Part shown: piece by piece, positions 23,265-29,155 of the stretch
Numbering within the stretch: the stretch's first letter is position 1
Layout of the letters: each line of letters begins with the position of its first letter
Virus record (IMG/VR): IMGVR_UViG_3300010149_000082
Span: 1 to 31,048 of that record
Reading direction: 5' to 3' (one strand)
DNA from: a virus
Length of the DNA: 31,048 nt
The notes under the pieces: generated by a model
Told to the model about the DNA's origin: nothing
Database searches by the model: none
The model's input: only the letters and a program-made list of their open reading frames with translations
Program-made: the position numbers and the translations under genes

Positions 23265-23438
23265 ATGAACGATTGTGTTCTATGTGGCGACGAGATCGAC
23301 GTTCAAGCGAACGGTTGGGCCGGTGGCCATAACGCGCAGCCTTTGGCTGACGGACAGTGTTGCAGTAGTTGCAACAGCCTAGTCATTATCGCTCGAATGC
23401 AGCAAGCACGAGAGTATGCAGAGGAGGCCGTATCGTGA
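23265..23438 (+). CDS. Small zinc-ribbon-like protein (57 aa)
   Basis: The ATG at 23265 has AAAGGAG upstream; an overlapping ATG at 23261 is in another frame. The product begins MNDCVLCGDEIDVQANGWAG and contains HNAQPLADGQCCSSC, so two CxxC pairs (Cys4/Cys7 and a CCxxC about 25 residues later) can bind one zinc. I recognise this as a common small phage family of unknown role. It overlaps the next gene as GTGA at 23435-23438. Confidence 0.75.
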   Translation: MNDCVLCGDEIDVQANGWAGGHNAQPLADGQCCSSCNSLVIIARMQQAREYAEEAVS

Positions 23439-23680
23439 TTGATATAGACCGCGCACGCGAGTTAAGTGACGCTGCCGAGATCGAACGTATCCATGGTGGC
23501 GAGGACGTCGAGCCGAAGTTATGGCAAGTCGAAGTAAAGTTTTATTTCAAAGCCTACGACGAAGACGATGCTCTTGACCGTCTGAAAGAAGAAATACTCC
23601 CAGAGCTTGCCGTTGATCGGTCAGACCCGAATCGTTTCGAATGGGAGTTTATACATTGGCAACAGGACGTGGAGGACTAA
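23435..23680 (+). CDS. Small phage protein of unknown function (81 aa)
   Basis: The GTG at 23435 overlaps the zinc-ribbon stop and has GAGGAGG about 8 bases upstream; the longer frame opening at 23369 has no such site and would overlap the finger gene deeply. The product is acidic, with a beta-alpha pattern LWQVEVKFYFKAYDEDDALD. No named family is recognised. It is coupled to the next gene by TAATG. Confidence 0.65.
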   Translation: MIDIDRARELSDAAEIERIHGGEDVEPKLWQVEVKFYFKAYDEDDALDRLKEEILPELAVDRSDPNRFEWEFIHWQQDVED

Positions 23681-23862
23681 TGGGAGAAACAAACGACAGG
23701 CTTTTGAATATAGTCCTCGAAGTAAACCGTAGACTTGCCGACGAAAAGGACTACGACGAGTATCTTGCACCGGAGCTGAGAGCACTGCTACAGTTTCTGA
23801 TAGATACTTACCACACCCACCCAGAGCTTAAAACGTATAAGGTGGTCGAGGAATCGCGTTAG
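23680..23862 (+). CDS. Small helical phage protein (60 aa)
   Basis: The ATG at 23680 shares a base with the preceding stop and has GGAGG just upstream. The product is a charged helical protein (RLLNIVLEVNRRLADEKDYD, LRALLQFLIDTYHTHPEL). No domain is recognised. Its stop TAG is the first triplet of the P6 promoter block. Confidence 0.62.
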   Translation: MGETNDRLLNIVLEVNRRLADEKDYDEYLAPELRALLQFLIDTYHTHPELKTYKVVEESR

Positions 23863-23865
23863 TGC

Positions 23866-23894
23866 TTTACTTTCGCGTTAGTCGTAAGTACCTT
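23866..23894 (+). promoter_or_regulatory. Phage promoter P6 with leader hairpin
   Basis: TTTACT at 23866-23871, a 17-bp spacer and TACCTT at 23889-23894, running into TTATATATA. The leader begins with a perfect 7-bp hairpin CCGCGCC (23902-23908) CTAACC GGCGCGG (23915-23921), then CTTAGAAAG and AAAGGAG before the ATG at 23951. Confidence 0.77.
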
Positions 23895-23950
23895 ATATAT
23901 ACCGCGCCCTAACCGGCGCGGATAACTTAGAAAGCAGAAAGGAGACAGAT

Positions 23951-24469
23951 ATGGCGATTAGCCAAGAAGATGTTCAGCGTGTTTTACGAGAGTACGTTGT
24001 AGACCATTGCGATTTGAATTCTAATACCGCGCACCACTTAGTTGCTTTAGCAGTATCCGCAGCGAGTGAAATAACGCTACGAGGTAATTTATTCCCCGAA
24101 GCAGCTGATGACGCTTTTCCAGAGGTGCGAGCGTTAGCGCATATGTATTCATGGCTCGACCCTACCGTTCAGATTGTCCAACGGCCTGACGGGTTTAACG
24201 CTTCCGAGAGACTTAGGTTTCGGTACTTTGTAAATTGGTTGATCGATATGGTCGACGCTAAGGAATACGGCTACCAGACGAAAGAGAAGTTGCTACACGA
24301 GCTGAAAGAATCAGAAGCGTACCGTATAGCTTTTTATTGGGAGTTCGAGTTTGAAAGAGATCTTAAAGAAAGAGCTAAGGCTCTGACGTATATCGACGCC
24401 GACCGCGATATCGTCGACGAGGATCGTATCGAGTCAGATTATGCAGATGAGTACGTTCGAGATGCCTAA
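23951..24469 (+). CDS. Phage protein of unknown function (172 aa)
   Basis: This is the first gene of the P6 cassette, with GAAAGGAG upstream. The product is acidic and largely helical: QEDVQRVLREYVVDHCDLNS, AHHLVALAVSAASEITLRG, a central FRYFVNWLIDMVDA, and a highly charged C-terminal third. No family is recognised. It overlaps the next gene by 8 bases at the preferred start. Confidence 0.65.
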   Translation: MAISQEDVQRVLREYVVDHCDLNSNTAHHLVALAVSAASEITLRGNLFPEAADDAFPEVRALAHMYSWLDPTVQIVQRPDGFNASERLRFRYFVNWLIDMVDAKEYGYQTKEKLLHELKESEAYRIAFYWEFEFERDLKERAKALTYIDADRDIVDEDRIESDYADEYVRDA

Positions 24470-24707
24470 GCGATACAAAATGCTCCGTAACACTAAACCC
24501 AAACAGCGGCCATTTACGCCGCTGAAACCACGGGAGCCTCGACCCGAGGCTTACCGTGAAATTAATTACCCATCTCGACTCGCGACTATGGATTGCACTA
24601 GCCGCCGTGACGATCTCCCAGTAACAAAAGCGACGATCGCCCCAGCGTATAACAAAGGTGCGTACCAAGTGATACCCGAGTCGGATATCGAACATATAGG
24701 AAGATGA
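24462..24707 (+). CDS. Small basic phage protein (81 aa)
   Basis: In-frame ATGs lie at 24441, 24447 and 24462. I choose 24462, which gives MPKRYKMLRNTKPKQRPFTP and a short overlap, but none has a strong ribosome binding site. The Pro/Arg/Lys-rich N-terminus is followed by NYPSRLATMDCTSRRDD and a tail VIPESDIEHIGR. It resembles, from memory, a small family of unknown function widespread in phages (YPSL...K...P..E..I pattern). Confidence 0.62.
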   Translation: MPKRYKMLRNTKPKQRPFTPLKPREPRPEAYREINYPSRLATMDCTSRRDDLPVTKATIAPAYNKGAYQVIPESDIEHIGR

Positions 24708-24708
24708 T

Positions 24709-24912
24709 ATGTATTGGATAAGCAAGAAAGATCAAGGGCTTGGTATATCCCTAGGAAAGAAACGTTTACGCGATTTCAAACCAGAGGAAGGGTGCGAGTA
24801 TTACGTTCGCACTAGCAGAAAGTCGCCAGACTTTTGTGATTTTGTACCTGTTTACATCGGCAAAAACGGCAAGCTCGTTAAGACCGATACAGCCTCGACG
24901 GGGTGGTTTTGA
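24709..24912 (+). CDS. Small basic phage protein (67 aa)
   Basis: It begins one base after the previous stop, with AGGAAG close upstream. The product is compact and beta-like, with aromatic and basic residues (MYWISKKDQGLGISLGKKRL, CEYYVRTSRKSPDFCDFVPV, TASTGWF). No family is recognised. Confidence 0.6.
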   Translation: MYWISKKDQGLGISLGKKRLRDFKPEEGCEYYVRTSRKSPDFCDFVPVYIGKNGKLVKTDTASTGWF

Positions 24913-24913
24913 T

Positions 24914-25105
24914 ATGACATACCGACAACTTAAATGGCGGCTGTCGACTCTCACTGAAGAGCAACTCGATACTGAAATAACTATTCGTCAAGATAACAAC
25001 GAGCTAGTACCTGCACGATTTTGTAGTAACGCTTGGAGTGCTCCGAGTATCGGTGATCGACTTGACGATGACCACCCTGTATTTTTAGTTAATTTGGAGG
25101 ACTAA
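24914..25105 (+). CDS. Small phage protein (63 aa)
   Basis: The ATG at 24914 is one base after the previous stop; the frame opens further upstream at 24836, but that would sit inside the neighbouring gene. The product starts MTYRQLKWRLSTLTEEQLDT and ends DDDHPVFLVNLED. It resembles, from memory, short proteins of unknown function shared by many phages (TL..L..LP..QL...V). It is coupled to the next gene by TAATG, with GGAGG just before. Confidence 0.62.
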   Translation: MTYRQLKWRLSTLTEEQLDTEITIRQDNNELVPARFCSNAWSAPSIGDRLDDDHPVFLVNLED

Positions 25106-25320
25106 TGAGAAACGAAACTAACGAAACGCCGCTCGACGTAGCGCGAAGCAAAGCCCTTGCGAATATGGCTTGGGATATCAAAGCGGATTACGCGGATCTT
25201 GATGAAAACACTAGCGCGTTTGATAAACAAGTGCTACGCCATCAGATTAAAGAATATGCCCGACTCGTTGACCGCTACCACCACGATAGCGACGGTACGA
25301 TTGAAAACCTAGTCGTTTAG
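25105..25320 (+). CDS. Small charged phage protein (71 aa)
   Basis: The start shares one base with the preceding stop and has GGAGGAC upstream. The product is acidic and helical (ARSKALANMAWDIKADYADL, FDKQVLRHQIKEYARLVDRY). No domain is recognised. Its stop TAG opens the P7 promoter block. Confidence 0.62.
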   Translation: MRNETNETPLDVARSKALANMAWDIKADYADLDENTSAFDKQVLRHQIKEYARLVDRYHHDSDGTIENLVV

Positions 25321-25323
25321 TGC

Positions 25324-25352
25324 TTTACTATCGGGGTACTCGTAAGTACCTT
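25324..25352 (+). promoter_or_regulatory. Phage promoter P7 with dyad spacer and leader hairpin
   Basis: TTTACT at 25324-25329, a 17-bp spacer and TACCTT at 25347-25352. The spacer holds the dyad GGTAC (25335-25339) / GTACC (25346-25350). The leader has GCGCGG (25361-25366) TATACG CCGCGC (25373-25378), then ATAGAAAGGAG. This promoter serves a single gene followed by a terminator. Confidence 0.76.
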
Positions 25353-25409
25353 ATATATACGCGCGGTATACGCCGCGCCGGATTACTAAACGATAGAAAG
25401 GAGAAAGGT

Positions 25410-25688
25410 ATGGAACCAAGAAATACAATCGCCGAGATGGACTTGAGTAACCTGACCGACGAGCAAGTTGAAGTGATGACCAAACTGGCACGGTTTGCTG
25501 AAGATGGCTTTGATCTTTCAGCAGAAAGAACTAGTAATAACAAAATGCGCGTTTTCCGAGAAAAGCAAGCAGGACAGTGCATGGTTCTTCGCCATCGACT
25601 ACGCCAAGAAAAAGAAACCCGCAGTGAATTGTGGAACCCAGTGCGCGATGCAGACCGAATAAACATTGACGGGCTGATTCGTTTTTAA
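25410..25688 (+). CDS. Phage protein of unknown function (92 aa)
   Basis: The ATG at 25410 has GAAAGGAG 7 bases upstream; the frame is open from 25320, but that part is promoter and leader. The product is charged and helical, with LTDEQVEVMTKLARFAEDGF and VFREKQAGQCMVLRHRLRQE. No domain is recognised. It is the last gene of the replication/accessory module and is monocistronic between P7 and the terminator. Confidence 0.68.
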   Translation: MEPRNTIAEMDLSNLTDEQVEVMTKLARFAEDGFDLSAERTSNNKMRVFREKQAGQCMVLRHRLRQEKETRSELWNPVRDADRINIDGLIRF

Positions 25689-25706
25689 CAAAGCCTCGAT
25701 TTGATT

Positions 25707-25731
25707 AAGCCCGCCTCGAGCGGGCTTTTTT
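25707..25731 (+). terminator. Intrinsic terminator closing the replication/accessory module
   Basis: AGCCCGC (25708-25714), loop CTCGA, GCGGGCT (25720-25726), followed by a run of Ts to 25731. The stem is perfect and GC-rich. It lies 19 bases after the last gene of the module. Confidence 0.92.
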
Positions 25732-26034
25732 GTGCCTATTAGAACGACCCGAGATATTGCGTATATTGTCTATTTAGAAAAAAAACTTTTTTTATTTTTT
25801 TCAACTAAAACGACTAATAAAGTAATAGAAGTAATAGAAAAGTGAAAGAAGCCTCTAGATACAAGGGATGGGGGCCGTGATGAGTGTGACGAGAAAGTAA
25901 TAGAAATCGTATAGGTTATTGAAACGAGAACAGTGAATAGTGGTGAGAGGCCATGAGGGAAATTTTTACTTTTTATAAATTATTTTATTTTCTAAGATAT
26001 AGTTCTACACGCTTACGACCCTCGGAAACACTGC
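25732..26034. other. AT-rich intergenic region with GTAATAGAA repeats upstream of terS
   Basis: This is a non-coding stretch of about 300 bases. It holds tandem GTAATAGAA copies at 25822-25830 and 25831-25839, a third at 25897-25905, and a TTTTTATAAAT...TATTTTATTTT...AGATATAG block at 25970-26002. Both elements also occur in the 7741-8050 region, the 9-mer there in reverse orientation. No copy of the phage promoter is visible here, so the terS promoter is unidentified. Confidence 0.6.
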
Positions 26035-26619
26035 ATGAAAGAACTACAGTACACTCCCCTGACACCTGCTGATGACGGAAACGGGTACATCGACGCCGAT
26101 GGTAAGAGATGGCAACCGCTAAATCCGAAACAAAAGAAGTTCGCTCGAGAGTATCTGAAAGGCCAAAACGCTACCGAAGCAGCGGTAAAAGCAGGCTATA
26201 CGAAGAATCGAGCCGCAGCTAAACGACAAGGCAGCGTCTTACTCAACCACAACCCACTTTTGCGAAATTACCTTATAGACCAGGAAATCAAGGAGGCAGA
26301 GAGGGATAGGGTTTCCATGGAGGGCCACCTCTCCGCCCTCCACGACTTGCGTGAGGAGGCACGGGAGTCGGGGCAGATTAACGCAGCGATCACGGCAGAG
26401 ATACACCGAGGGAAGGTCGGAGGGCTTTACATCGATCGACGCGAGGTACTGACCGCGAAGATCGACATGCTCTCTAAAGATCAGCTGATCGATCGACTCG
26501 GAGCACTGATCACGAAGCGCGTACCGCAAACGATCGAGGGAGAGATTACGAATCGGCTCGGATCGACAGACGGATCGACGGATCGATCGACTGTATTAAT
26601 TGAGCGAGGGAGCGATTGA
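26035..26619 (+). CDS. terS: Terminase small subunit
   Basis: The 194-residue product carries the Terminase_2-type DNA-binding block: LNPKQKKFAREYLKGQNATE and AAVKAGYTKNRAAAKRQGSV, then LLNHNPLLRNYLIDQEIKEA, an HTH region that recognises the packaging site. A helical oligomerisation region follows, and the C-terminal 30 residues are Ser/Thr/Asp-rich (LGSTDGSTDRST) because the gene end lies inside the GATC-repeat tract. No clear ribosome binding site precedes the ATG. It is separated from the large subunit gene by about 3.7 kb, which is unusual. Packaging recognition near its own gene is typical of the family. Confidence 0.88.
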   Translation: MKELQYTPLTPADDGNGYIDADGKRWQPLNPKQKKFAREYLKGQNATEAAVKAGYTKNRAAAKRQGSVLLNHNPLLRNYLIDQEIKEAERDRVSMEGHLSALHDLREEARESGQINAAITAEIHRGKVGGLYIDRREVLTAKIDMLSKDQLIDRLGALITKRVPQTIEGEITNRLGSTDGSTDRSTVLIERGSD

Positions 26620-26671
26620 CCCACCCACCCACCACGTTTGATCGATCGACGGATCGATCGATCGATCGATC
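26434..26671. repeat. GATC-dense tract across the terS 3' end
   Basis: I count 18 GATC sites in 238 bases, including five tandem copies at 26652-26671 and doublets at 26487, 26581 and 26640. One GATC per 256 bases is expected by chance. The left part lies in the terS coding end and the right part is non-coding. Confidence 0.9.
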
Positions 26672-26761
26672 GACTATAAAAAGATTGACGGAGCGCGAGC
26701 GCACCCACCCACCCACCACGATTCATTGACGGCGAGCGAAAGACGGATTGAGCGATTGACC
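26610..26761. repeat. Direct repeats with C-rich (G-quadruplex-prone) units after terS
   Basis: GAGCGATTGACC occurs at 26610-26621 and again at 26750-26761. The 17-mer CCCACCCACCCACCACG occurs at 26620-26636 and 26704-26720, and a near copy lies at 27376-27391. The complementary strand reads GGTGGGTGGGTGGG, suited to a G-quadruplex. This non-coding tract is a candidate packaging (pac/cos) region. Confidence 0.8.
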
Positions 26762-26775
26762 GAAAGCGTTGGTCA

Positions 26776-26802
26776 TAAAAAAGGGAGCCGAGTGGCTCCC
26801 TT
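26776..26802 (-). terminator. Intrinsic terminator for the minus-strand gene
   Basis: On the minus strand it reads GGGAGCC, loop ACTC, GGCTCCC, then a run of Ts (the complement of the A-run at 26777-26782). The perfect stem is 9 bp counting the flanking A-T pairs. It lies 18 bases beyond the stop of the minus-strand gene. Confidence 0.9.
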
Positions 26803-26811
26803 CGTGGGTAG

Positions 26812-26834
26812 GGATCCTTCTATTCGAAGGATCC
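26812..26834 (-). promoter_or_regulatory. Perfect hairpin straddling a stop codon
   Basis: GGATCCTTC, loop TATTC, GAAGGATCC: a perfect 9-bp stem. The stop codon of the minus-strand gene (26820-26822) falls at the stem-loop junction. Together with the terminator it gives the transcript two stacked 3' hairpins. A role in 3' stability or translation termination is an inference. Confidence 0.7.
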
Positions 26835-27152
26835 TAGTTTGACGATACCGGTCTGACCTTTCCACTCTTTGCGACCTTCGATCTGCATTTTGTAGTGAGT
26901 CATGACGACCGCCGCGTCCTGCTGGTATCCCCAGTCGGATAGCGCGTCGACGATATCTTGAATCGCGACCATTCGGTGCGCGTCTCCGGCCAGCGCGTAA
27001 TACGCGGTGATGATCTTGATCATCTGCTTGGGGAGTCGCACGCCAGACGGAACGCTGTCGAACATTACTGATCCGCTGGTGGACTTACCAGTGCCGACCA
27101 TAGTGGGAAGCTCCATTGGAGCTGCTGCTTGCTTTGTAGCTGAGTTAGCCAT
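26820..27152 (-). CDS. Monocistronic minus-strand phage protein (110 aa)
   Basis: The product has a low-complexity N-terminus (MANSATKQAAAPMELPTMVG), then a compact helical domain (MIKIITAYYALAGDAHRMVA, VDALSDWGYQQDAAVVMTHY), ending VKLGSFE. No family is recognised. GTGKST at about residues 20-25 resembles a Walker A loop but lacks the surrounding fold. It is alone on this strand, with a copy of the phage -35 element about 85 bases upstream, TTAGAAAG and AAAGG boxes in its leader, and a strong terminator. That suggests independent, probably high, expression with the early genes while lying among late genes. Confidence 0.72.
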   Translation of the reverse strand: MANSATKQAAAPMELPTMVGTGKSTSGSVMFDSVPSGVRLPKQMIKIITAYYALAGDAHRMVAIQDIVDALSDWGYQQDAAVVMTHYKMQIEGRKEWKGQTGIVKLGSFE

Positions 27153-27212
27153 AGTGTTTTCCTTTCTACTTTCTAAGTGTATGTGGCCACGCTACCGCCC
27201 GACCACAGACGT

Positions 27213-27241
27213 ATCCTCGCCTATACGCCTGCTAAAGTAAA
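27213..27241 (-). promoter_or_regulatory. Phage promoter P8 (minus strand)
   Basis: On the minus strand GCTTTACTTT is present, with TTTACT at 27241-27236, but the -10 at 17 bp is a poor GAGGAT. The leader contains CTTAGAAAG and GAAAGGAAA boxes like the plus-strand copies, which supports its assignment to the same family. Confidence 0.55.
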
Positions 27242-27562
27242 GCGAAAACGACCTACTAATTTGCTATATAGCCACGCTTGCTTATAACCTTTCCGCGCTA
27301 ACGGTTCGGTTTAGGGGCGCGACTTAGCGGATCCGTCTGAGAGACCCCCCATACCCCCAAAAATGCCGCAAGGCACCCGCCCACCCACCACTACCTAGTT
27401 CCCGCCTCTTTTTCCGAGATACTTTTGCTTTAGGTTCCCTATTCAAAAATTTCGCACATTTATATTTTTCGATGGGTCAAAATTTTTCGCGAAAATTTTT
27501 TAGGGGTAGCGAGAGTAGTGATTAGGGAGTTACGATTCGGCTATCTTTGATGAGGATACGTT
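27242..27562. other. Non-coding region between divergent genes
   Basis: With the P8 leader this makes a gap of about 410 bases. It contains the third C-rich near copy (27376-27391), an AT-rich stretch from about 27440, and the 12-base palindrome TTTTCGCGAAAA (27484-27495). It should hold the promoter for the late plus-strand genes starting at 27563, but I see no copy of the TTTACT/TAAAGT element here, so late genes may use another type of promoter. Confidence 0.5.
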
Positions 27563-28042
27563 ATGTACGGTCAGTCTCCTTATGGTTCGACGATGGGTCG
27601 CGGGATGTTTATGAATCCGCAGATGATGATGATGTTACAAATGCGCGATCAGATGAGGGCGCAATACGGGCCGATGCCTACGGCTGGAGATATGCAAGCA
27701 CAGGCAGAAGCAGCAGCGGGGGATGATTCAGAAGCTATGGCCGTTACGGAGCCGCAAGGCCCGACGAATAACCGTGAGCGGTTAGAGCAGCTTCAGGGTG
27801 ATTTAGACGAGCTTAGTCAGGGTACGCAGATGATTGCTGCAAATCAGGGGCAGTTATCTCGGCATTTAGGTGCGGGTGCTCAGATGATGGGCGGTGGTTT
27901 AGGTTCGTTATTAGGTGGTTCAGGGATGATGGTCGGTGGTTTAGGCCGGTTACAAACTCTAGGGCCGGAAAGTTTACGAACGGTATTTACAGCTAGTCCA
28001 TTTAGTCGACAAGACGCGCAAGAAGCAGCAGAAGATGCCTGA
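27563..28042 (+). CDS. Met/Gly-rich putative virion protein (159 aa)
   Basis: This is the first gene of the late block. The N-terminus is Met-rich (MNPQMMMMLQMRDQMRAQYG). A charged coiled region follows (RERLEQLQGDLDELSQ), then a Gly-rich hydrophobic stretch (MMGGGLGSLLGGSGMMVGGL) and a short tail. It could be membrane-active or virion-internal. No family is recognised. Its stop overlaps the next gene by 8 bases. Confidence 0.6.
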   Translation: MYGQSPYGSTMGRGMFMNPQMMMMLQMRDQMRAQYGPMPTAGDMQAQAEAAAGDDSEAMAVTEPQGPTNNRERLEQLQGDLDELSQGTQMIAANQGQLSRHLGAGAQMMGGGLGSLLGGSGMMVGGLGRLQTLGPESLRTVFTASPFSRQDAQEAAEDA

Positions 28043-28331
28043 GAAAAAGAAAAAAGATTCTCGGTTAGAACGCGCAGGGGTTAGCGGTTATAACAAACCG
28101 AAGCGTACCCCGTCCCATCCTAAAAAATCCCATATCGTTGTTGCTAAGGAAGGCGATAAAATTAAGACGATTCGATTTGGGCAGCAGGGTGTAAAAACTG
28201 CGGGTAAGCCTAAGAAGGGTGAGTCGGCGAAGCAAAAAGCGCGGCGTAAGAGTTTTAAGGCACGTCACGGAAAGAATATCAAAAAGGGCAAGATGAGCGC
28301 AGCTTATTGGGCCGATAAGGTGAAATGGTAA
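28035..28331 (+). CDS. Small Lys-rich marine-phage protein (98 aa)
   Basis: The product is very basic and starts with KKKKDSRLERAGVSGYNKPK, followed by PSHPKKSHIVVAKEGDKIKT, IRFGQQGVKTAGKPKKGE and SFKARHGKNIKKGKMSAAYW. I recognise this pattern from many marine phage genomes, where it is a protein of unknown function (I believe DUF6321, from memory). The strong positive charge and conserved layout fit a DNA-binding or capsid-interior protein, but no role is established. It is coupled to its neighbours by short overlaps. Confidence 0.75.
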   Translation: MPEKKKKDSRLERAGVSGYNKPKRTPSHPKKSHIVVAKEGDKIKTIRFGQQGVKTAGKPKKGESAKQKARRKSFKARHGKNIKKGKMSAAYWADKVKW

Positions 28332-29155
28332 TGGACGATATGCAAGCGGTTTACGATGAAGAACTTAGTCGCGGTCGTGGAGGCTTACTGTCGCTGTTAC
28401 GCGGTACGGGGGATATTACTCTCGGCGAAGAGGTAATGGATAGCTTGCCCGAAATTATGGCGATGTTACAAAATACCAATAAAGATACGTTGACGATGCG
28501 GCAAACGCAGGAGATGGGTCAGCCGAGCGAATTAGCTGTATCGTTAAGTGATCAACCTGCATTAAGTTCTATGGTTGGCCCAGAGATGGCATTATTAGCT
28601 GGAATGATGGGTGGGCCTGGAGGAAAGGCTAAGGGTTTAGCTTCGTTAAAAGATGAACTAGCGCAGTTTATTACAAAAGATAAAGCTGATACTGCGGATC
28701 GTATGCGCCGGTTAGACGAAGACGATATGTTAACGCGGTTAGCGGATCAAGATCGTATTGACCGTACCCGAGCGGAACAGTTAGAGGGGTTACGTGAGCG
28801 TAGTGATTTTAACACTCGTTTAGAAGGAGGCGAAATGTCGGAAGAATACGAAACGGCATTACGCGAATACCAAGATTTTATGAACCGCCAAGGTGAATCT
28901 GGAATCCAGAAGTTACGGAAAGATATTTTTAGCGATCCTGACCAGATGGCAGGTGGGGGACGTCCAGGGTTGTATGCAAATATCGCCGCAAAGCGTAAGC
29001 GGATAGCTTCGGGTTCTGGCGAAACGATGCGTAAGGCGGGATCTAAAGGTGCGCCGACGAAGGAAAATTTCCGACAGGCCGCAACTACTGCTAAAAAAGC
29101 TAACGGTGGTGGTTTAAGTTACGCGAAAGGTTATTACGGGAAGTCGTATAAATGA
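28331..29155 (+). CDS. Putative virion protein with GLYANI...AKRKRI C-terminal motif
   Basis: The ATG at 28331, sharing a base with the preceding stop and 8 bases after AAGGTG, is preferred over one at 28325. The 274-residue product is acidic and helical for its first 200 residues, with a Met/Gly-rich segment around 85-105. It then switches to a basic tail with GGRPGLYANIAAKRKRIAS, GSGETMRKAGSKGAPT and KANGGGLSYAKGYYGKSYK. The AKRKRI/SKGAPT block recurs in many marine phage virion-module proteins. The acidic body and basic tail suggest scaffold or assembly function; this is inference. It overlaps the next start as ATGA. Confidence 0.68.
   Translation: MDDMQAVYDEELSRGRGGLLSLLRGTGDITLGEEVMDSLPEIMAMLQNTNKDTLTMRQTQEMGQPSELAVSLSDQPALSSMVGPEMALLAGMMGGPGGKAKGLASLKDELAQFITKDKADTADRMRRLDEDDMLTRLADQDRIDRTRAEQLEGLRERSDFNTRLEGGEMSEEYETALREYQDFMNRQGESGIQKLRKDIFSDPDQMAGGGRPGLYANIAAKRKRIASGSGETMRKAGSKGAPTKENFRQAATTAKKANGGGLSYAKGYYGKSYK

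Noticed and set aside
23047-23268. 73-codon plus-strand frame over the structured element
   Set aside because: No ribosome binding site, basic unlikely composition, overlaps the preceding gene end and coincides with the nested stems; the RNA reading explains the region better.
26434-26671. CRISPR array or CRISPR-like repeat in the GATC tract
   Set aside because: The repeat unit is 4 bases and partly coding, with no 25-40 base repeats and no unique spacers; no cas genes are near.
27080-27097. Walker A-like GTGKST in the minus-strand 110-residue protein
   Set aside because: It lies in a low-complexity N-terminus with no preceding beta strand or Walker B partner, and the protein is too short for a P-loop domain in that arrangement.
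27484-27495. Palindrome TTTTCGCGAAAA as a phage attachment or recombinase core
   Set aside because: No integrase is seen in the window and a short AT-flanked palindrome is weak evidence; noted only as part of the intergenic region.
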